The notes: generated by a model not told the origin, from the letters alone. DNA of 33,449 nt from Polymorphobacter sp. (GCF_025362435.1 NZ_JANYGL010000088.1:1-33449); one strand, 5' to 3'. Shown: positions 1 through 12,319, counted from the stretch's first letter. Program-made: numbers and translations.

Positions 1-7
1 GGTGATC

Positions 8-34
8 ATGGGTCCCGGCCTTCGCCGGGATGAC
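8..34. repeat. REP-like extragenic palindrome
   Basis: A short palindrome lies just downstream of the glnD stop. The stem is CCCGGC (14-19) with GCCGGG (24-29) around a CTTC loop, and one flanking T-A pair extends it. Read on the minus strand it is GTCATCCCGGCGAAGGCCGG followed by GACCC. From memory this is a widespread extragenic repeat type in sphingomonads and other alphaproteobacteria. No second copy was seen in this window. It could also act as a transcript-end hairpin for glnD. Confidence 0.6.
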
Positions 35-87
35 ACTCAATTATCTAGGCAGTCCGACGCCGCTCTCCGGGAACGGCTAGTAACCCT

Positions 88-2850
88 TCACTCCGCCGCG
101 ATCATCGCCGGTGCAGTCTCCCCCGACGCCAGCTCCAACAACCGCTTCTCCAACGTCTTTAACCGCGCCGCATTGTCGATCTTCTCACCCGTCAGGTCGG
201 TCAGATAGAACACGTCGACCGCGCGCTCGCCGTAGGTCGCGATGTGCGCCGACTGGATCGCGAGGCGCGCCGAGAACAAGGCGTGCGTCAGCGACCATAA
301 CAGCGCCGGGCGGTCGAGGGCGTTGACCTCGAGCACGGTGTAGCGGTTCGAAGCACGGTTATCAATTAACACATTTGGTTCGACGCGGAAAACCTCGGCG
401 CGGCGGCGGGCGAGGGGCCGCGCGGCCAGCCGGTCCGCGAGGCGGACCTTGCCGAGGAGGACGTCCTCGATCGAGCGCTTGAGCCGGGCGAGCTGCGCTG
501 GCTCGGCGAACGGGCGTCCGAGCGGGTCGGCAACGACGAAGTTGTCGAGCGCCTGGCCGTCGCGGGTGGTGTGAATCCGCGCGTCGAGAATGTTCGCGCC
601 GCCGAGCGAGATCGCCCCGGCGATGCGGTAGAACAGGCCGGGGTGGTCGGCGGCATAGACCGTGACCAGCGTCGTCCCCATCGCTGCGTCGACATCCATC
701 GCGATCGACAGGGGCGCCTTGGCGGCGTCGGAGCGTTCGACGAGGCAAGCGTTGCGGAACAGCACTTCGGGCGACTCGGCGACCCAGTACGGGTCGCCGT
801 GGCGCTTGGCGTAGGCGGCGAACTCGGCGGCGGGCCACTCGAGTTCCTTCGCCAGCGCTGCCTGCTTCGCCGCGATCCGCTCGGCTCGGCCGTTCTGCTT
901 GTGACCGAGGCGAAGGACCTCCTCGGCGGCGTCGTAGAGGTCGCGGAGGAGCTGGCCCTTCCAGTTGTTCCACACGTTCGGCCCGACCGCGCGGATGTCG
1001 ACGACGGTCAGCACCAGCAGCAGCCGCAGGCGTTCCGGCGAGGCGACAATCTCGGTGAAATCGAGGATCGTCTTATAGTCCGACAGGTCGCGCTTGAACG
1101 CGGTCGACGACATCAGCAGGTGGTAGCGGACCAGCCACGCGACGGTCTCGGTCTCGGCGGGCGAGAGTCCGAGCCGCGGGCACAGTTGCAGCGCGATCTC
1201 GGCACCGAGCTCGCTATGGTCGCCGCCGCGGCCCTTGGCGATGTCGTGGAGCATGACCGCGACGTACAGGACGCGGCGCGAGACGAGCTGGCGGATGACC
1301 TTGGCCGACTGCGGATGGTCGGCCTTGAGCTCGCCGTTCTCGATCTTGGCGACCAGCCCGATGGCGCGGATGGTGTGCTCGTCGACGGTGTAGTGATGGT
1401 ACATGTCGTACTGCATCTGCGCGACGACGCGGGCAAAGTCGGGAATGAAGCGGCCGAAGACCCCGGCTTCGCTCATCCAGCGCAGCGTCGTCTCGGGGTC
1501 GATGTGGCTCGTCAGCACGTCCATGAACAGCGCGTTGGCGCGGGGGTCGCGGCGGACCTTCTCGGTGATCAGCCCGGCGTCGCGCCCGGCCTGGCGCATC
1601 GCCAGCGGGTGGATCTCGAGCCCGGCGCTGTTCGCCAGCGCGAACATCTCGATCAGCCGGACCGGATCGTCGCGGAAGAAATTGTCGTTCGGCACCCCGA
1701 TCCGCCCCGACCGCGTGGTGAAGCCGTTGAGCTTGCGCGGCCGCCGGACGAGCTTGGGGAACCACGCGCCCTTGCCGAAGCTGTCGTCGAGGTGGGCGAG
1801 GAACAGCCCGGTAAGGTCGCCGACCTGCCGCGCGACGAGGAAATAGTGGCGCATGAAGCGCTCGATCGCCGACATGCCGGCACGCTCGGTATAACGCAGC
1901 CGGGTGCTCAGCTCGCGCTGGACGTCGAAGGTCAGGCGCTCCTCGGCGCGGCCGGCGATGTCGTGGAGGTTGCACCGCACCGCCCACAGGAAGTTCTCGG
2001 CCTTGAGGAACTGGCGCAGCTCGGTCGCGGTCAGCAGCCCCTTGTCGACGAGCTCGGCGACCGACTGGACCTGATAGGCATATTTGCCGATCCAGAACAG
2101 GGTGTGGAGGTCGCGCAGGCCGCCCTTGCCCTCCTTCAAATTGGGTTCGACGACGTAGCGGCTGTCGCCCATGCGGTGGTGGCGGGCGTCGCGCTCGGCG
2201 AGCTTGTCGGCGATGTAGGCGCGCGCGGTGCCGGCGACGATCTCCTTCCGGAAGCGCGCCGCCGCCTCGTCGTACAGCGGCTGGTCGCCCCAGACGTAGC
2301 GCGCCTCGAGCAGCGCGGTGCGGATCGTCAGGTCGGATTTCGCCATGCGGATCATGTCGTCGAGCGAGCGCGTCGAATGGCCGACCTTCAACGCGAGGTC
2401 CCACAGCAGGTACAGGATCGTCTCGATCACCTGCTCGCCCCAGCCGGTCTGCTTCCACGGGGTGAGGAACATGATGTCGACGTCGGAGAAGGGCGCCATC
2501 TCGCCGCGGCCATAGCCGCCGACCGCGATTAGCGTCAGGCGTTCGGCGGCGGTCGGGTTCGGCTTGGGGTAGAGCGCGGTGGTGGTGAAGTCGAAGATCA
2601 GCCGGAGCAGCTGGTCGGTCAGGAACGCCCCGGAGGCGGCGCTGTCGAGCCCGCGCGACGGGTGTTCGCGGAGGCGGCGGCGGATCTCGGCGCGGCCTTC
2701 GCCGAGCGCGGCCTTGAGGATCGCGGCGGCGGCGTCGCGGCGTGCCTCGACGCTCCGCCCAGCCTCGGCAGCGGCAGCGAGCGCATCGCCGACGACGCGG
2801 CGGTCGATGATCGCGCGCCGGTTGGCGAGCTGGTCGAAGCGGGGTGACAT
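88..2850 (-). CDS. glnD: Bifunctional [protein-PII] uridylyltransferase / uridylyl-removing enzyme
   Basis: GlnD is the glutamine sensor of the nitrogen cascade. It uridylylates PII proteins when nitrogen is limiting and removes UMP when glutamine is high. The product is 920 aa, the usual family size. The nucleotidyltransferase signature GGYGRGEMAPFSDVD is at about residues 111-125. An HD-type hydrolase region contains HTIRAIG and MLHDIAKGRGGDHSE (about residue 530). Two ACT glutamine-sensing domains lie at about 726-790 and 835-910. The frame stays open to 3084, but the ATG at 2850 (MSPRFDQLAN) is preferred because the extra N-terminal stretch would run into the divergent neighbouring gene and resembles nothing in the family. 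The aldo/keto reductase starts 61 bp away on the other strand. Identification is secure; only the start is uncertain. Confidence 0.96.
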   Translation of the reverse strand: MSPRFDQLANRRAIIDRRVVGDALAAAAEAGRSVEARRDAAAAILKAALGEGRAEIRRRLREHPSRGLDSAASGAFLTDQLLRLIFDFTTTALYPKPNPTAAERLTLIAVGGYGRGEMAPFSDVDIMFLTPWKQTGWGEQVIETILYLLWDLALKVGHSTRSLDDMIRMAKSDLTIRTALLEARYVWGDQPLYDEAAARFRKEIVAGTARAYIADKLAERDARHHRMGDSRYVVEPNLKEGKGGLRDLHTLFWIGKYAYQVQSVAELVDKGLLTATELRQFLKAENFLWAVRCNLHDIAGRAEERLTFDVQRELSTRLRYTERAGMSAIERFMRHYFLVARQVGDLTGLFLAHLDDSFGKGAWFPKLVRRPRKLNGFTTRSGRIGVPNDNFFRDDPVRLIEMFALANSAGLEIHPLAMRQAGRDAGLITEKVRRDPRANALFMDVLTSHIDPETTLRWMSEAGVFGRFIPDFARVVAQMQYDMYHHYTVDEHTIRAIGLVAKIENGELKADHPQSAKVIRQLVSRRVLYVAVMLHDIAKGRGGDHSELGAEIALQLCPRLGLSPAETETVAWLVRYHLLMSSTAFKRDLSDYKTILDFTEIVASPERLRLLLVLTVVDIRAVGPNVWNNWKGQLLRDLYDAAEEVLRLGHKQNGRAERIAAKQAALAKELEWPAAEFAAYAKRHGDPYWVAESPEVLFRNACLVERSDAAKAPLSIAMDVDAAMGTTLVTVYAADHPGLFYRIAGAISLGGANILDARIHTTRDGQALDNFVVADPLGRPFAEPAQLARLKRSIEDVLLGKVRLADRLAARPLARRRAEVFRVEPNVLIDNRASNRYTVLEVNALDRPALLWSLTHALFSARLAIQSAHIATYGERAVDVFYLTDLTGEKIDNAARLKTLEKRLLELASGETAPAMIAAE

Positions 2851-2911
2851 GCGGCGCAGATAGGGGCAAACCGCACATAACGCCACATCGGCGCGCGCGG
2901 AGTTCCAATTC

Positions 2912-3955
2912 ATGCGGTATAATCCACTCGGTCGCACCGGGCTGTTCGTGTCCGAACTCGCCCTCGGGACGATGACCTTCGGCGGCGCCGAAGGCGTGTG
3001 GAAGGCGATGGGCGGGCTCGGCCAGAGCGACGCCGATGCGCTGGTCAGGACCGCGATCGATTCGGGGATCAACTTCATCGACACCGCCGACGTCTATGGC
3101 GCGGGCAGGTCGGAGGAGATCACCGGGGCGGCGCTGAGGAACCTCGGCATCGCTCGCAGCGAGATCGTCATCGCGACCAAGGCGTTCGGCGACATCGGCA
3201 AGGGGCCGAACGGGCGCGGCACGTCGCGCTATCACCTGATGAACGCGGTCGACGGCAGCCTGACGCGGCTCGGCCTCGACCACATCGACCTCTACCAGAT
3301 CCACGGCTTCGACGTCGCGACGCCGATCGAGGAGCAGCTGCGCAGCCTCGACGCGATCGTCGCCTCGGGGCGCGTTCGCTACATCGGCCTGTCGAACTGG
3401 GCGGCGTGGCAGGTGATGAAGGCGGTCGGGCTGTCCGAGCGCCACGGCCTCGCGCGCCCGGTCAGCCTCCAGGCGTATTACAGCGTCGCCGGGCGCGACC
3501 TCGAGCGCGAGATCGTGCCGATGCTGACCGCCGAAGGCATCGGCCTGATGGTCTGGTCGCCGCTCGCCGGCGGGCTGCTGTCGGGCAAATACCAGGGCGG
3601 GGCCAAGGACGGCCGCCGCGCGTCGTTCGAGTTCCCGCCGGTCACCCCCGAGCGCGCCGACGCGGTGATCGACGCGATGCGCCCGATCGCCGAGGGTCAC
3701 GGCGTCAGCATCGCGCAGGTCGCGCTGGCGTGGCTGCTCGCCCAGCCGGTGGTGACGAGCGTCATCGTCGGGGCGAAGCGGATCGACCAGCTCGAGGACA
3801 ATATCGCCGCGGGCAAGGTCGTGCTGACCGCGGATGACCTGACCGCGCTCGACGCCGCGAGCAAGCTCGCCCCCGAATATCCCGGGTGGATGTTCGCGAT
3901 GCAGGGCGCGTTCCGCGGCGGCCAGCTCAACCCGCCGCCGCGGGGCGCCGAATGA
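2912..3955 (+). CDS. Aldo/keto reductase
   Basis: This is an NAD(P)H-dependent aldo/keto reductase of the YajO/Tas-like group, 347 aa, predicted to be cytosolic. It starts with the typical beta-hairpin (MRYNPLGRTGLFVSELALGT). The catalytic tetrad can be placed: Asp57 in FIDTADVYG, Tyr62, Lys90 in IVIATK and His131 in LYQIHGFD. The C-terminal cofactor region SVIVGAKRIDQLEDN fits the family. The physiological substrate cannot be told from sequence. The stop overlaps the start of the next gene as ATGA, so the two are probably translated together. It diverges from glnD with a 61-bp gap that must hold both promoters. Confidence 0.93.
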   Translation: MRYNPLGRTGLFVSELALGTMTFGGAEGVWKAMGGLGQSDADALVRTAIDSGINFIDTADVYGAGRSEEITGAALRNLGIARSEIVIATKAFGDIGKGPNGRGTSRYHLMNAVDGSLTRLGLDHIDLYQIHGFDVATPIEEQLRSLDAIVASGRVRYIGLSNWAAWQVMKAVGLSERHGLARPVSLQAYYSVAGRDLEREIVPMLTAEGIGLMVWSPLAGGLLSGKYQGGAKDGRRASFEFPPVTPERADAVIDAMRPIAEGHGVSIAQVALAWLLAQPVVTSVIVGAKRIDQLEDNIAAGKVVLTADDLTALDAASKLAPEYPGWMFAMQGAFRGGQLNPPPRGAE

Positions 3956-5109
3956 CCGGTCTCGCCGCGCCGAATTTCGCCGTCATCGCGCAGGACGGAG
4001 TCACCGCGCTGAGCCGGGGCGATGCCGTCACCGCGCGCAGCGCATTCGACGCGGTCGCCGCCGCCGGTCGCGCGACCCCGCAATTGTGGCTGCTCCTCGC
4101 ACAGGCGAATTTCCAGCTCGACGACCGGCGGCAGGCGCATGCCGCGCTCGATGCGCTGCTCGCGCTCGACCGCGCCAACCTCGACGGGATGGTCATGCGC
4201 GGCGAGTTGCTCGACCGCGACGGCGACACCCGCGCGGCGACGACATGGTACGAGGCCGCGCTGCGGACCGCCGACGGCGTTGCCGGACTGGCGCCCGTGA
4301 CGGTTGCGGCGCTCGACCGGGCGAAGGCAGCACGCGACGCCGCGGCGGCCAAGTTCGACACGCATCTGCGGTCCGAACTCAAGGCTGCGGACATCGACGC
4401 CGCGACGGTCCACCCGCGCTTCGCCGAGGCGCTGGCGATCACCACCGGCACGGCGGCACCGTACCCGCAGGCGCCGACGAGCTTCTATTATCCCCGCCTC
4501 GCCGCGATCCCCTTCCACGACCCGGCCGATTTCGCCTGGGCGGCGGCGGTTGCGGCGCAGGCCCCGGCGATGCGTGCCGAGGTCGAGGCGGTGATCGCGG
4601 CGCAAGCGGGCCTCGCTCCGTACGTCGAGGCTCCTGAGAACCGCCCGTCGAAGGAGCATTCGCTTCTCGGCGATGCGCGGTGGAGCGCCTACCATCTATG
4701 GAAGAACGGCGAACCCGTCGCCGAGCACCACGCGGCATGCCCGCGCACCGTCGCCGCCGTCGAGAGCGCACCGATCCCGCGCACTCCCGGGCGTTCGCCG
4801 ATGGCGCTGTTCTCGATCCTTGCGGGCGGCACCCACATCCCGCCGCACAACGGGATGCTTAACACGCGGCTGATCGTCCACATCCCGCTGATCGTCCCGC
4901 CCGGCTGCCGTATCCGCGTCGGCAACGAGGTTCGCGACGTCGAGGAAGGCGTGCCGCTGATCTTCGACGACTCGATCGAGCACGAGGCGTGGAACGACAG
5001 CGATCAGCCCCGCGCAATCCTGCTGTTCGAGATCTGGCGCCCCGAGCTGACGGCAGGGGAGCGCGCGGCGCTGACTGCGATGTTCGGCGCGGTCAACAGC
5101 TACGCGTAA
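3952..5109 (+). CDS. TPR-containing aspartyl/asparaginyl beta-hydroxylase family protein
   Basis: A 385-aa protein with an N-terminal helical repeat region resembling TPRs (about residues 5-120: LWLLLAQANFQLDDRRQAHA and following). The C-terminal domain is an Asp/Asn beta-hydroxylase (cupin-fold, Fe(II)/2-oxoglutarate oxygenase). Visible motifs are PPHNGMLNTRLIVHIPL with His299, and FDDSIEHEAWN with His344. The 45-residue spacing matches the two-histidine iron site of this family, and the conserved Arg after the first His is present. Bacterial members are mostly uncharacterised, so protein or small-molecule hydroxylation are both possible. The ATG at 3952 overlaps the upstream stop (ATGA). 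The 3' end overlaps the convergent permease gene by 10 bp. Confidence 0.88.
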   Translation: MTGLAAPNFAVIAQDGVTALSRGDAVTARSAFDAVAAAGRATPQLWLLLAQANFQLDDRRQAHAALDALLALDRANLDGMVMRGELLDRDGDTRAATTWYEAALRTADGVAGLAPVTVAALDRAKAARDAAAAKFDTHLRSELKAADIDAATVHPRFAEALAITTGTAAPYPQAPTSFYYPRLAAIPFHDPADFAWAAAVAAQAPAMRAEVEAVIAAQAGLAPYVEAPENRPSKEHSLLGDARWSAYHLWKNGEPVAEHHAACPRTVAAVESAPIPRTPGRSPMALFSILAGGTHIPPHNGMLNTRLIVHIPLIVPPGCRIRVGNEVRDVEEGVPLIFDDSIEHEAWNDSDQPRAILLFEIWRPELTAGERAALTAMFGAVNSYA

Positions 5110-6455
5110 CGGTCGCTGGAGACCCCGCCCGCAAACATCCGTCGTCCCGAATAGAGGCCCAGCGCGATCGCTACTGCCGCCGCGAGCCCGAACAGCTCGA
5201 CCGGCTTTGCCTGAATTGCGATCGCGACCATCGCCAGAACGCCGATCGCCGCCGCGACCGGGATTACCCCGCGCCGTCCGCCAATGCCGCCGACGCCGCG
5301 GGCATCGAGCCGCCACGCCGCGCTGCACGCCATCGAATAAAGGAAAGTGCTCGCCAGCCCCGACAGGATCGCCAGCGCCTCGAAGGTGCCGCTGACCGCG
5401 AGGATGCAGACGAGGACGGTGTGGACGATGATCGCCATAACGGGCACGTGGCTTTTCGCGCCGACCGTGCCAAGGAACCGGGGGAGCAGCCGGTCGCGGG
5501 CGAAGGCGAACAGGACGCGCGGCGCACCGAGCAGGTCCGAGCCGATCCAGATCAGCATCGACGCCCCCGCGCCCGCCAGCAGGACGATGCCGAGTTCGGG
5601 GCGGACGGTGGCGATTGCGCTCGCCAGCGGGGTCGCCGAATGCGCCAGCGCCGCGCCGAGCAGGCCCTGCGCGACGACTTGGACGGCGACGTACAGCAGC
5701 AGGACGAAGCCCATCGCCAGCATGATCGCGCGGGGGACGTTGCGGCGCGGGTCGGCGACCTCGCCCGAGGCGCTGAGCGGGGTCTCCATGCCGGAGAAGG
5801 CGAACAACGCGAAGATCACGGCGCGGCCGAAGCCGCCACCCAGACCGTCGCCGCCGGTTGCGGCCACCCCGGCGCCGAGCTTGGCGGGGTCGATGAACCA
5901 GACGCCGACGCCGACGAACAGCGCCAGCGGGACGAGCTTGACCAGCGTCGTGACGGTGATGAAGCGCGCGGCGAAGCCGACCCCGCGAAGGTTGACCAGC
6001 GCGAGCAGCGCCATCACGCCGCAGATCAGCGCCGCGCGCGGCAAGCCGCCCGCCAGCGCCGGGACCGACGCCCCGACGATCGCCGCAAACGCCGCCGCGA
6101 TGCCGCCGCATGACAGCACGCTCGACAGCCAGATGCCGACGAAGCCGGTTACGAAGCCGGCGCGCTTGCCGAACGCCGCCTCGACCGTGCCGTAGATCCC
6201 GCCCGACGTCGGCACCCGCCGCCCGGCGTCGGCGGTGCACCAGACGACCGCGCCCATCGCGATGGCGCAGACGAGGAAGGCGAGCGGCGCGCGTGGTCCG
6301 ACGTTGAGCGCCATGACCGCGGGCAGAGTGAACACGCCCGCGCCGACGACGCCGTTGACGATCGCCGCGGTGAACGCGGCAAGGCCGACGCCGCGGACGA
6401 GGCCGCGGTCGCGCATCGCCTCGCCCGGGGGTGCGATACCGATCGTCGTGTCCAT
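5100..6455 (-). CDS. APC-superfamily amino acid permease
   Basis: A 451-aa inner-membrane protein with about 12 hydrophobic segments. The family signature at the first helix, AAIVNGVVGAGVFTLPAVMA, corresponds to the unwound substrate-binding helix of APC transporters. SGGIYGTVEAAFG and FSGMETPLSASGEV match the second and sixth helices of amino acid/polyamine antiporters. The likely role is amino acid uptake or exchange; the substrate is not predictable here. It lies downstream of mutS on the same strand with a 148-bp gap, so it probably has its own promoter. Its 3' end overlaps the convergent hydroxylase gene. Confidence 0.92.
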   Translation of the reverse strand: MDTTIGIAPPGEAMRDRGLVRGVGLAAFTAAIVNGVVGAGVFTLPAVMALNVGPRAPLAFLVCAIAMGAVVWCTADAGRRVPTSGGIYGTVEAAFGKRAGFVTGFVGIWLSSVLSCGGIAAAFAAIVGASVPALAGGLPRAALICGVMALLALVNLRGVGFAARFITVTTLVKLVPLALFVGVGVWFIDPAKLGAGVAATGGDGLGGGFGRAVIFALFAFSGMETPLSASGEVADPRRNVPRAIMLAMGFVLLLYVAVQVVAQGLLGAALAHSATPLASAIATVRPELGIVLLAGAGASMLIWIGSDLLGAPRVLFAFARDRLLPRFLGTVGAKSHVPVMAIIVHTVLVCILAVSGTFEALAILSGLASTFLYSMACSAAWRLDARGVGGIGGRRGVIPVAAAIGVLAMVAIAIQAKPVELFGLAAAVAIALGLYSGRRMFAGGVSSDRYA

Positions 6456-6603
6456 GCGCGCGCGCCCTCGCCGTTGCCCGCGGATAACGTGCGGGAAGGC
6501 GGGGGCGGTGGCAAGCCGTGCCCGCAGCGCGTCAAAGCGGCGCTGCGGATCGGCATGGGGTGCGTGCGTGTGCGGACCGGGTGCGCCCGGGCCGGTTTCG
6601 CGG

Positions 6604-9177
6604 TCAGGCGAGCCGCTTCAGTTCGTAAAGCAGGTCGAGCGCCTCCCGCGGCGATAGCGAATCGGGGCTGATCGACCCCAGCCGCTCCCTCAGATCGTCC
6701 GATTTAGCGGGTGGCGGTGCGGCAGCGAACAACGGCAGGTCGGACAGGTCGGCAGCCAGCCCCCCGGTCCGCGCTTTCCCGGCTTCGAGCCGCGCCAGAA
6801 CCTCCTTCGCCCGGGCAATCACCGGGGCCGGGAGACCAGCGAGCTTGGCCACCGCGAGGCCGTAGCTGCGGTCCGCCGCCCCAACCGCGACCTCGTGAAG
6901 GAAGACGAGTTCGCCGTTCCATTCGCGGACCTTGACGGTGACCAACGCGAGCGCGTCGAGGCGTGCGCTGAGGGTGGTAAGCTCATGATAATGCGTCGCG
7001 AACAGGCAGCGGCAGCGAAGCTGGTCGTGGACCGCCTCGAGCACCGCCCAGGCGATCGCCAGCCCGTCGTAGGTCGATGTGCCGCGCCCGACCTCGTCGA
7101 GAATGACGAGGCTGCGGTTGGTTGCGGTCGACAGGATCGCGGCGGTTTCGACCATCTCGACCATGAAGGTCGACCGCCCCTGCGCGAGATTGTCCGACGC
7201 GCCGACCCGGCTGAACAGCCGGTCGACGACGCCGATATGCGCGCTGGCGGCAGGAACGAACGACCCCGCCTGCGCCAGCACCGCAATCAGCGCATTCTGG
7301 CGGAGAAAGGTCGACTTGCCCGCCATGTTCGGCCCGGTGACGAGCCATAAGCGATTGATTTCGCCAAGGTCGCAGTCGTTGGCGACATAGGTCTGCCGTG
7401 CCGCCCGCGTCGCCGCCTCGACCACCGGATGCCGCCCCGCCGTCACTTCGAAGGCGCAACTGTCGTCCACGCTCGGCCGCGCCCAGTTCTCTCTCGCCGA
7501 CAATTCGGCAAGCCCGCTGGCAACGTCGATCCGCGCCAGCGCCGCCGCCGTCGCGGCGATCTCCCGGGCATGAACGAGCACCGTCTCACGGAGCATCGCG
7601 AAGTGCGCCGCCTCCGCCGCCAGCGCATGATCCCCCGCCTGCGCAATTCTTGTCGCCAGCCCATGGAGCTCGGCCGAGCCAAAGCGCACTGTTCCCGCAA
7701 GCGTCTGGCGGTGGGTGAAGCCGGGGTTCGCCAACAGCGGATCGGCATTCCGCGCTGCAACTTCAATATGATAGCCTAGCACGCCGTTGTGCCGGATCTT
7801 GAGCGCGGCAACACCGGTCTCACCCCGCAGCCGACTTTCGAGCGCCGCCACCAGCCGCCGACCGTCGCTCGCCGCCGCGCGCAACTCGTCGAGCGCGGCG
7901 TCGAAACCGGGCGCGATGAAGCCGCCATGCACAGTGTCGAGCGGCGGTTCGGCGACCAGCGCCGCGCGCAATGCCTCGATCGTGCCGCCATGCGCCCCGA
8001 TCCGGTCGAGCGTCGCCGGCAGCAATGGCGGAATGTCGATCGCCTGCGCCGTCCCGAGGGTGTTCTTCAACGCCAGCGCGATCGCCAGCCCAACGCGGAT
8101 CGCCGCGAGATCACGCGGCCCGCCGCGGTCGAGCGCCAGCCGCGACAGCGCCCGTTCGAGGTCGGCCCCGGCTTTGAGCGCATCGCGCGTCCGCCCGCGA
8201 ATGATCGACAGGCCGCAGAACCACGCAACGAAATCAAGCCGTTCACCGATCGCCGACGCGTCGGTCAACGGCCCCGCAAGGTCGTCGGCGAGCATCCGCG
8301 CCCCAGCCCCGGTCACCGTCAGATCGATCGCATCGAGCAGGCTCCCGGCCCGCGCGCCAGCGACGCTGCGGCTGATTTCGAGACTGCTCCGCGTCGCCGC
8401 GTCGATCGCCATCACTCCCGCCTGCGGCGACGGCACCGGCGGCGTCAGCAGCGGCAGCGTCCCGGCTCCGGCCGTCTCGAGATACGCGAGCAACGCCCCC
8501 GCCGCGGCGACTTCCTCGCGCGCAAAGCTGCCGAAGCCATCGAGCGTCGCGACGCCAAAGCGGTCGCACAACCGCTTGTTTGCACTGCGTGATTCGAACT
8601 CGGCAGCGGGGCGCAACGTTGCTTCCCCGACCCATCCCTCGGGGGCAACGACCTCCGCCGGGGCAATCCGGGCCAGCTCGGCCTCGACCCCGTCAGTCGC
8701 CGTCGACAGCGTCCGGAAGGCGCCCGTCGAGACATCGCACCACGCCACCCCGACAGCGCCCGCCACCGGCGCTACCGCCGCCAGATAATTGCTCCGCCGC
8801 GCGTCGAGCAGGGTGTCCTCGGTCAGCGTCCCCGGCGTCACCACCCGGACGATCGCGCGGGCGACGACCGACTTCGCACCGCGCTTCTTAGCCTCAGCGG
8901 GAGGCTCGATCTGCTCCGCGATGGCGACACGGTGCCCGGCACGGATCAACCGCATCAGGTACGCCTCCGCCGCGTGCACCGGTACGCCGCACATCGGGAT
9001 ATCCTGCCCAAGATGCTGCCCGCGCTTGGTCAATGCGATGTCGAGCGTCGCCGCCGCCTTCGCCGCGTCGTCGAAGAACAACTCGTAGAAGTCGCCCATG
9101 CGGAAGAACAACAGGCAGCCCGCCGCCTGCGCCTTGATGCTCAGATATTGCGCCATCATCGGCGAAGCTTCGCTCAT
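6604..9177 (-). CDS. mutS: DNA mismatch repair protein MutS
   Basis: MutS recognises base mismatches and small loops and recruits MutL. The protein is 857 aa from the ATG at 9177 (MSEASPMMAQ). An ATG 36 bp upstream (9213, MTGKRSSARSGA) is the alternative. The mismatch-wedging Phe-x-Glu is at Phe30/Glu32 in RMGDFYELF. The C-terminal ATPase carries Walker A TGPNMAGKST, Walker B LVILDEVGRGTSTYDG, and FATHYHEL. The connector and lever/clamp regions appear complete. It is divergent from maeB with an 80-bp gap. No sign of damage. Confidence 0.97.
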   Translation of the reverse strand: MSEASPMMAQYLSIKAQAAGCLLFFRMGDFYELFFDDAAKAAATLDIALTKRGQHLGQDIPMCGVPVHAAEAYLMRLIRAGHRVAIAEQIEPPAEAKKRGAKSVVARAIVRVVTPGTLTEDTLLDARRSNYLAAVAPVAGAVGVAWCDVSTGAFRTLSTATDGVEAELARIAPAEVVAPEGWVGEATLRPAAEFESRSANKRLCDRFGVATLDGFGSFAREEVAAAGALLAYLETAGAGTLPLLTPPVPSPQAGVMAIDAATRSSLEISRSVAGARAGSLLDAIDLTVTGAGARMLADDLAGPLTDASAIGERLDFVAWFCGLSIIRGRTRDALKAGADLERALSRLALDRGGPRDLAAIRVGLAIALALKNTLGTAQAIDIPPLLPATLDRIGAHGGTIEALRAALVAEPPLDTVHGGFIAPGFDAALDELRAAASDGRRLVAALESRLRGETGVAALKIRHNGVLGYHIEVAARNADPLLANPGFTHRQTLAGTVRFGSAELHGLATRIAQAGDHALAAEAAHFAMLRETVLVHAREIAATAAALARIDVASGLAELSARENWARPSVDDSCAFEVTAGRHPVVEAATRAARQTYVANDCDLGEINRLWLVTGPNMAGKSTFLRQNALIAVLAQAGSFVPAASAHIGVVDRLFSRVGASDNLAQGRSTFMVEMVETAAILSTATNRSLVILDEVGRGTSTYDGLAIAWAVLEAVHDQLRCRCLFATHYHELTTLSARLDALALVTVKVREWNGELVFLHEVAVGAADRSYGLAVAKLAGLPAPVIARAKEVLARLEAGKARTGGLAADLSDLPLFAAAPPPAKSDDLRERLGSISPDSLSPREALDLLYELKRLA

Positions 9178-9257
9178 CGCACCGCTCCTAGCCGATGACC
9201 GCTTGCCCGTCACGGACCCGCGCCTGTAGGGTCGGGCTCAGTTTTAGGGGATTGACG

Positions 9258-11512
<2,255 letters not shown>

Positions 11513-11516
<4 letters not shown>

Positions 11517-12319
11517 CGCCGGTCCTTTTCGTCCATGGCATGTGGAGCACGCCCGCCGTCTTTGCTGGGCTGCGCGCCCGGCTCGCGGCAACGGGAAGAC
11601 CGACCTACGCTCCGGCCCTGCCGTACCACGACCGCGCGCCCGACATCGCGCCTCCGCCCGAGCTCGGCACGACAAGCGTCGAGGACTACATTGCTTTCCT
11701 CACCGCGGAAATCGCGCTGCTGCCCGAGCTGCCGATCATCGCCGGACATTCGATGGGCGGGTTCCTTGCTCAGGCGGTCGCGGCGCGGGTCGGCGCGCCG
11801 GGGCTGATCCTGTTCTCGCCCGCCGCGACCGCATCGACCAACGTCCCGGCGATCGCGCCGGTCCGGACGATGATGGAGGTCATCACCAAAGGAAAATGGT
11901 GGGAGCGGCCGACGAAGATCGACGCCGATCATGCCCGCTGGGGGATATACAACGAGGTGCCGGCGGCGATCGCCGATGTCGAAATCGCTACGCTGGTCTG
12001 GGATTCGGGACGCGTTCTGTTCGAGATGGCGCTGCCCTTCCTCGCGAGAACCGGCTCGACGCAAGTCGATCATTCGCGGCTGACGATGCCGACGCTGATC
12101 ATCACCGGCGACCGCGACCGCATCACCCCATCGGCCATCGCCCGCGCAACCGCGCGCCGTATCGCCGGGCCAATCGACTACCACGAGCTTCCGGGCGCGA
12201 GCCACTGGCTGTGGTGGGGGGCGGTCGAGGAACGGGTGGGCGACATCGTCGAGGGCTGGCTCGAGACGCTCTCGGCGCTGGCGGATCAGACCGGTGGAGC
12301 AAACCGCGCGATCGCATAG
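11513..12319 (+). CDS. Alpha/beta hydrolase
   Basis: A 268-aa alpha/beta-hydrolase-fold protein. Visible elements are the oxyanion-hole strand PVLFVHGMWSTP, the nucleophile elbow GHSMGG with Ser80, an acid in TGDRDRITP (Asp202) and the catalytic His231 in LPGASHWLWW. No signal peptide is seen, so it is probably cytosolic. The GTG start overlaps the maeB stop as GTGA, which implies translational coupling. No functional link to malate metabolism is evident. The substrate is unknown: an esterase, lipase-like or lactonase role is possible. It converges on rpoN with a 43-bp gap. Confidence 0.9.

Noticed and set aside
571-2532. A 653-codon plus-strand frame opposite glnD
   Set aside because: It is a shadow of glnD in GC-rich DNA, with Arg/Asp/Gly-biased composition and no domain or ribosome-binding site.
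1214-3700. An 828-codon minus-strand frame spanning glnD and the aldo/keto reductase
   Set aside because: It overlaps two firmly identified genes in other frames and has Arg/Pro/Ala-rich nonsense composition.
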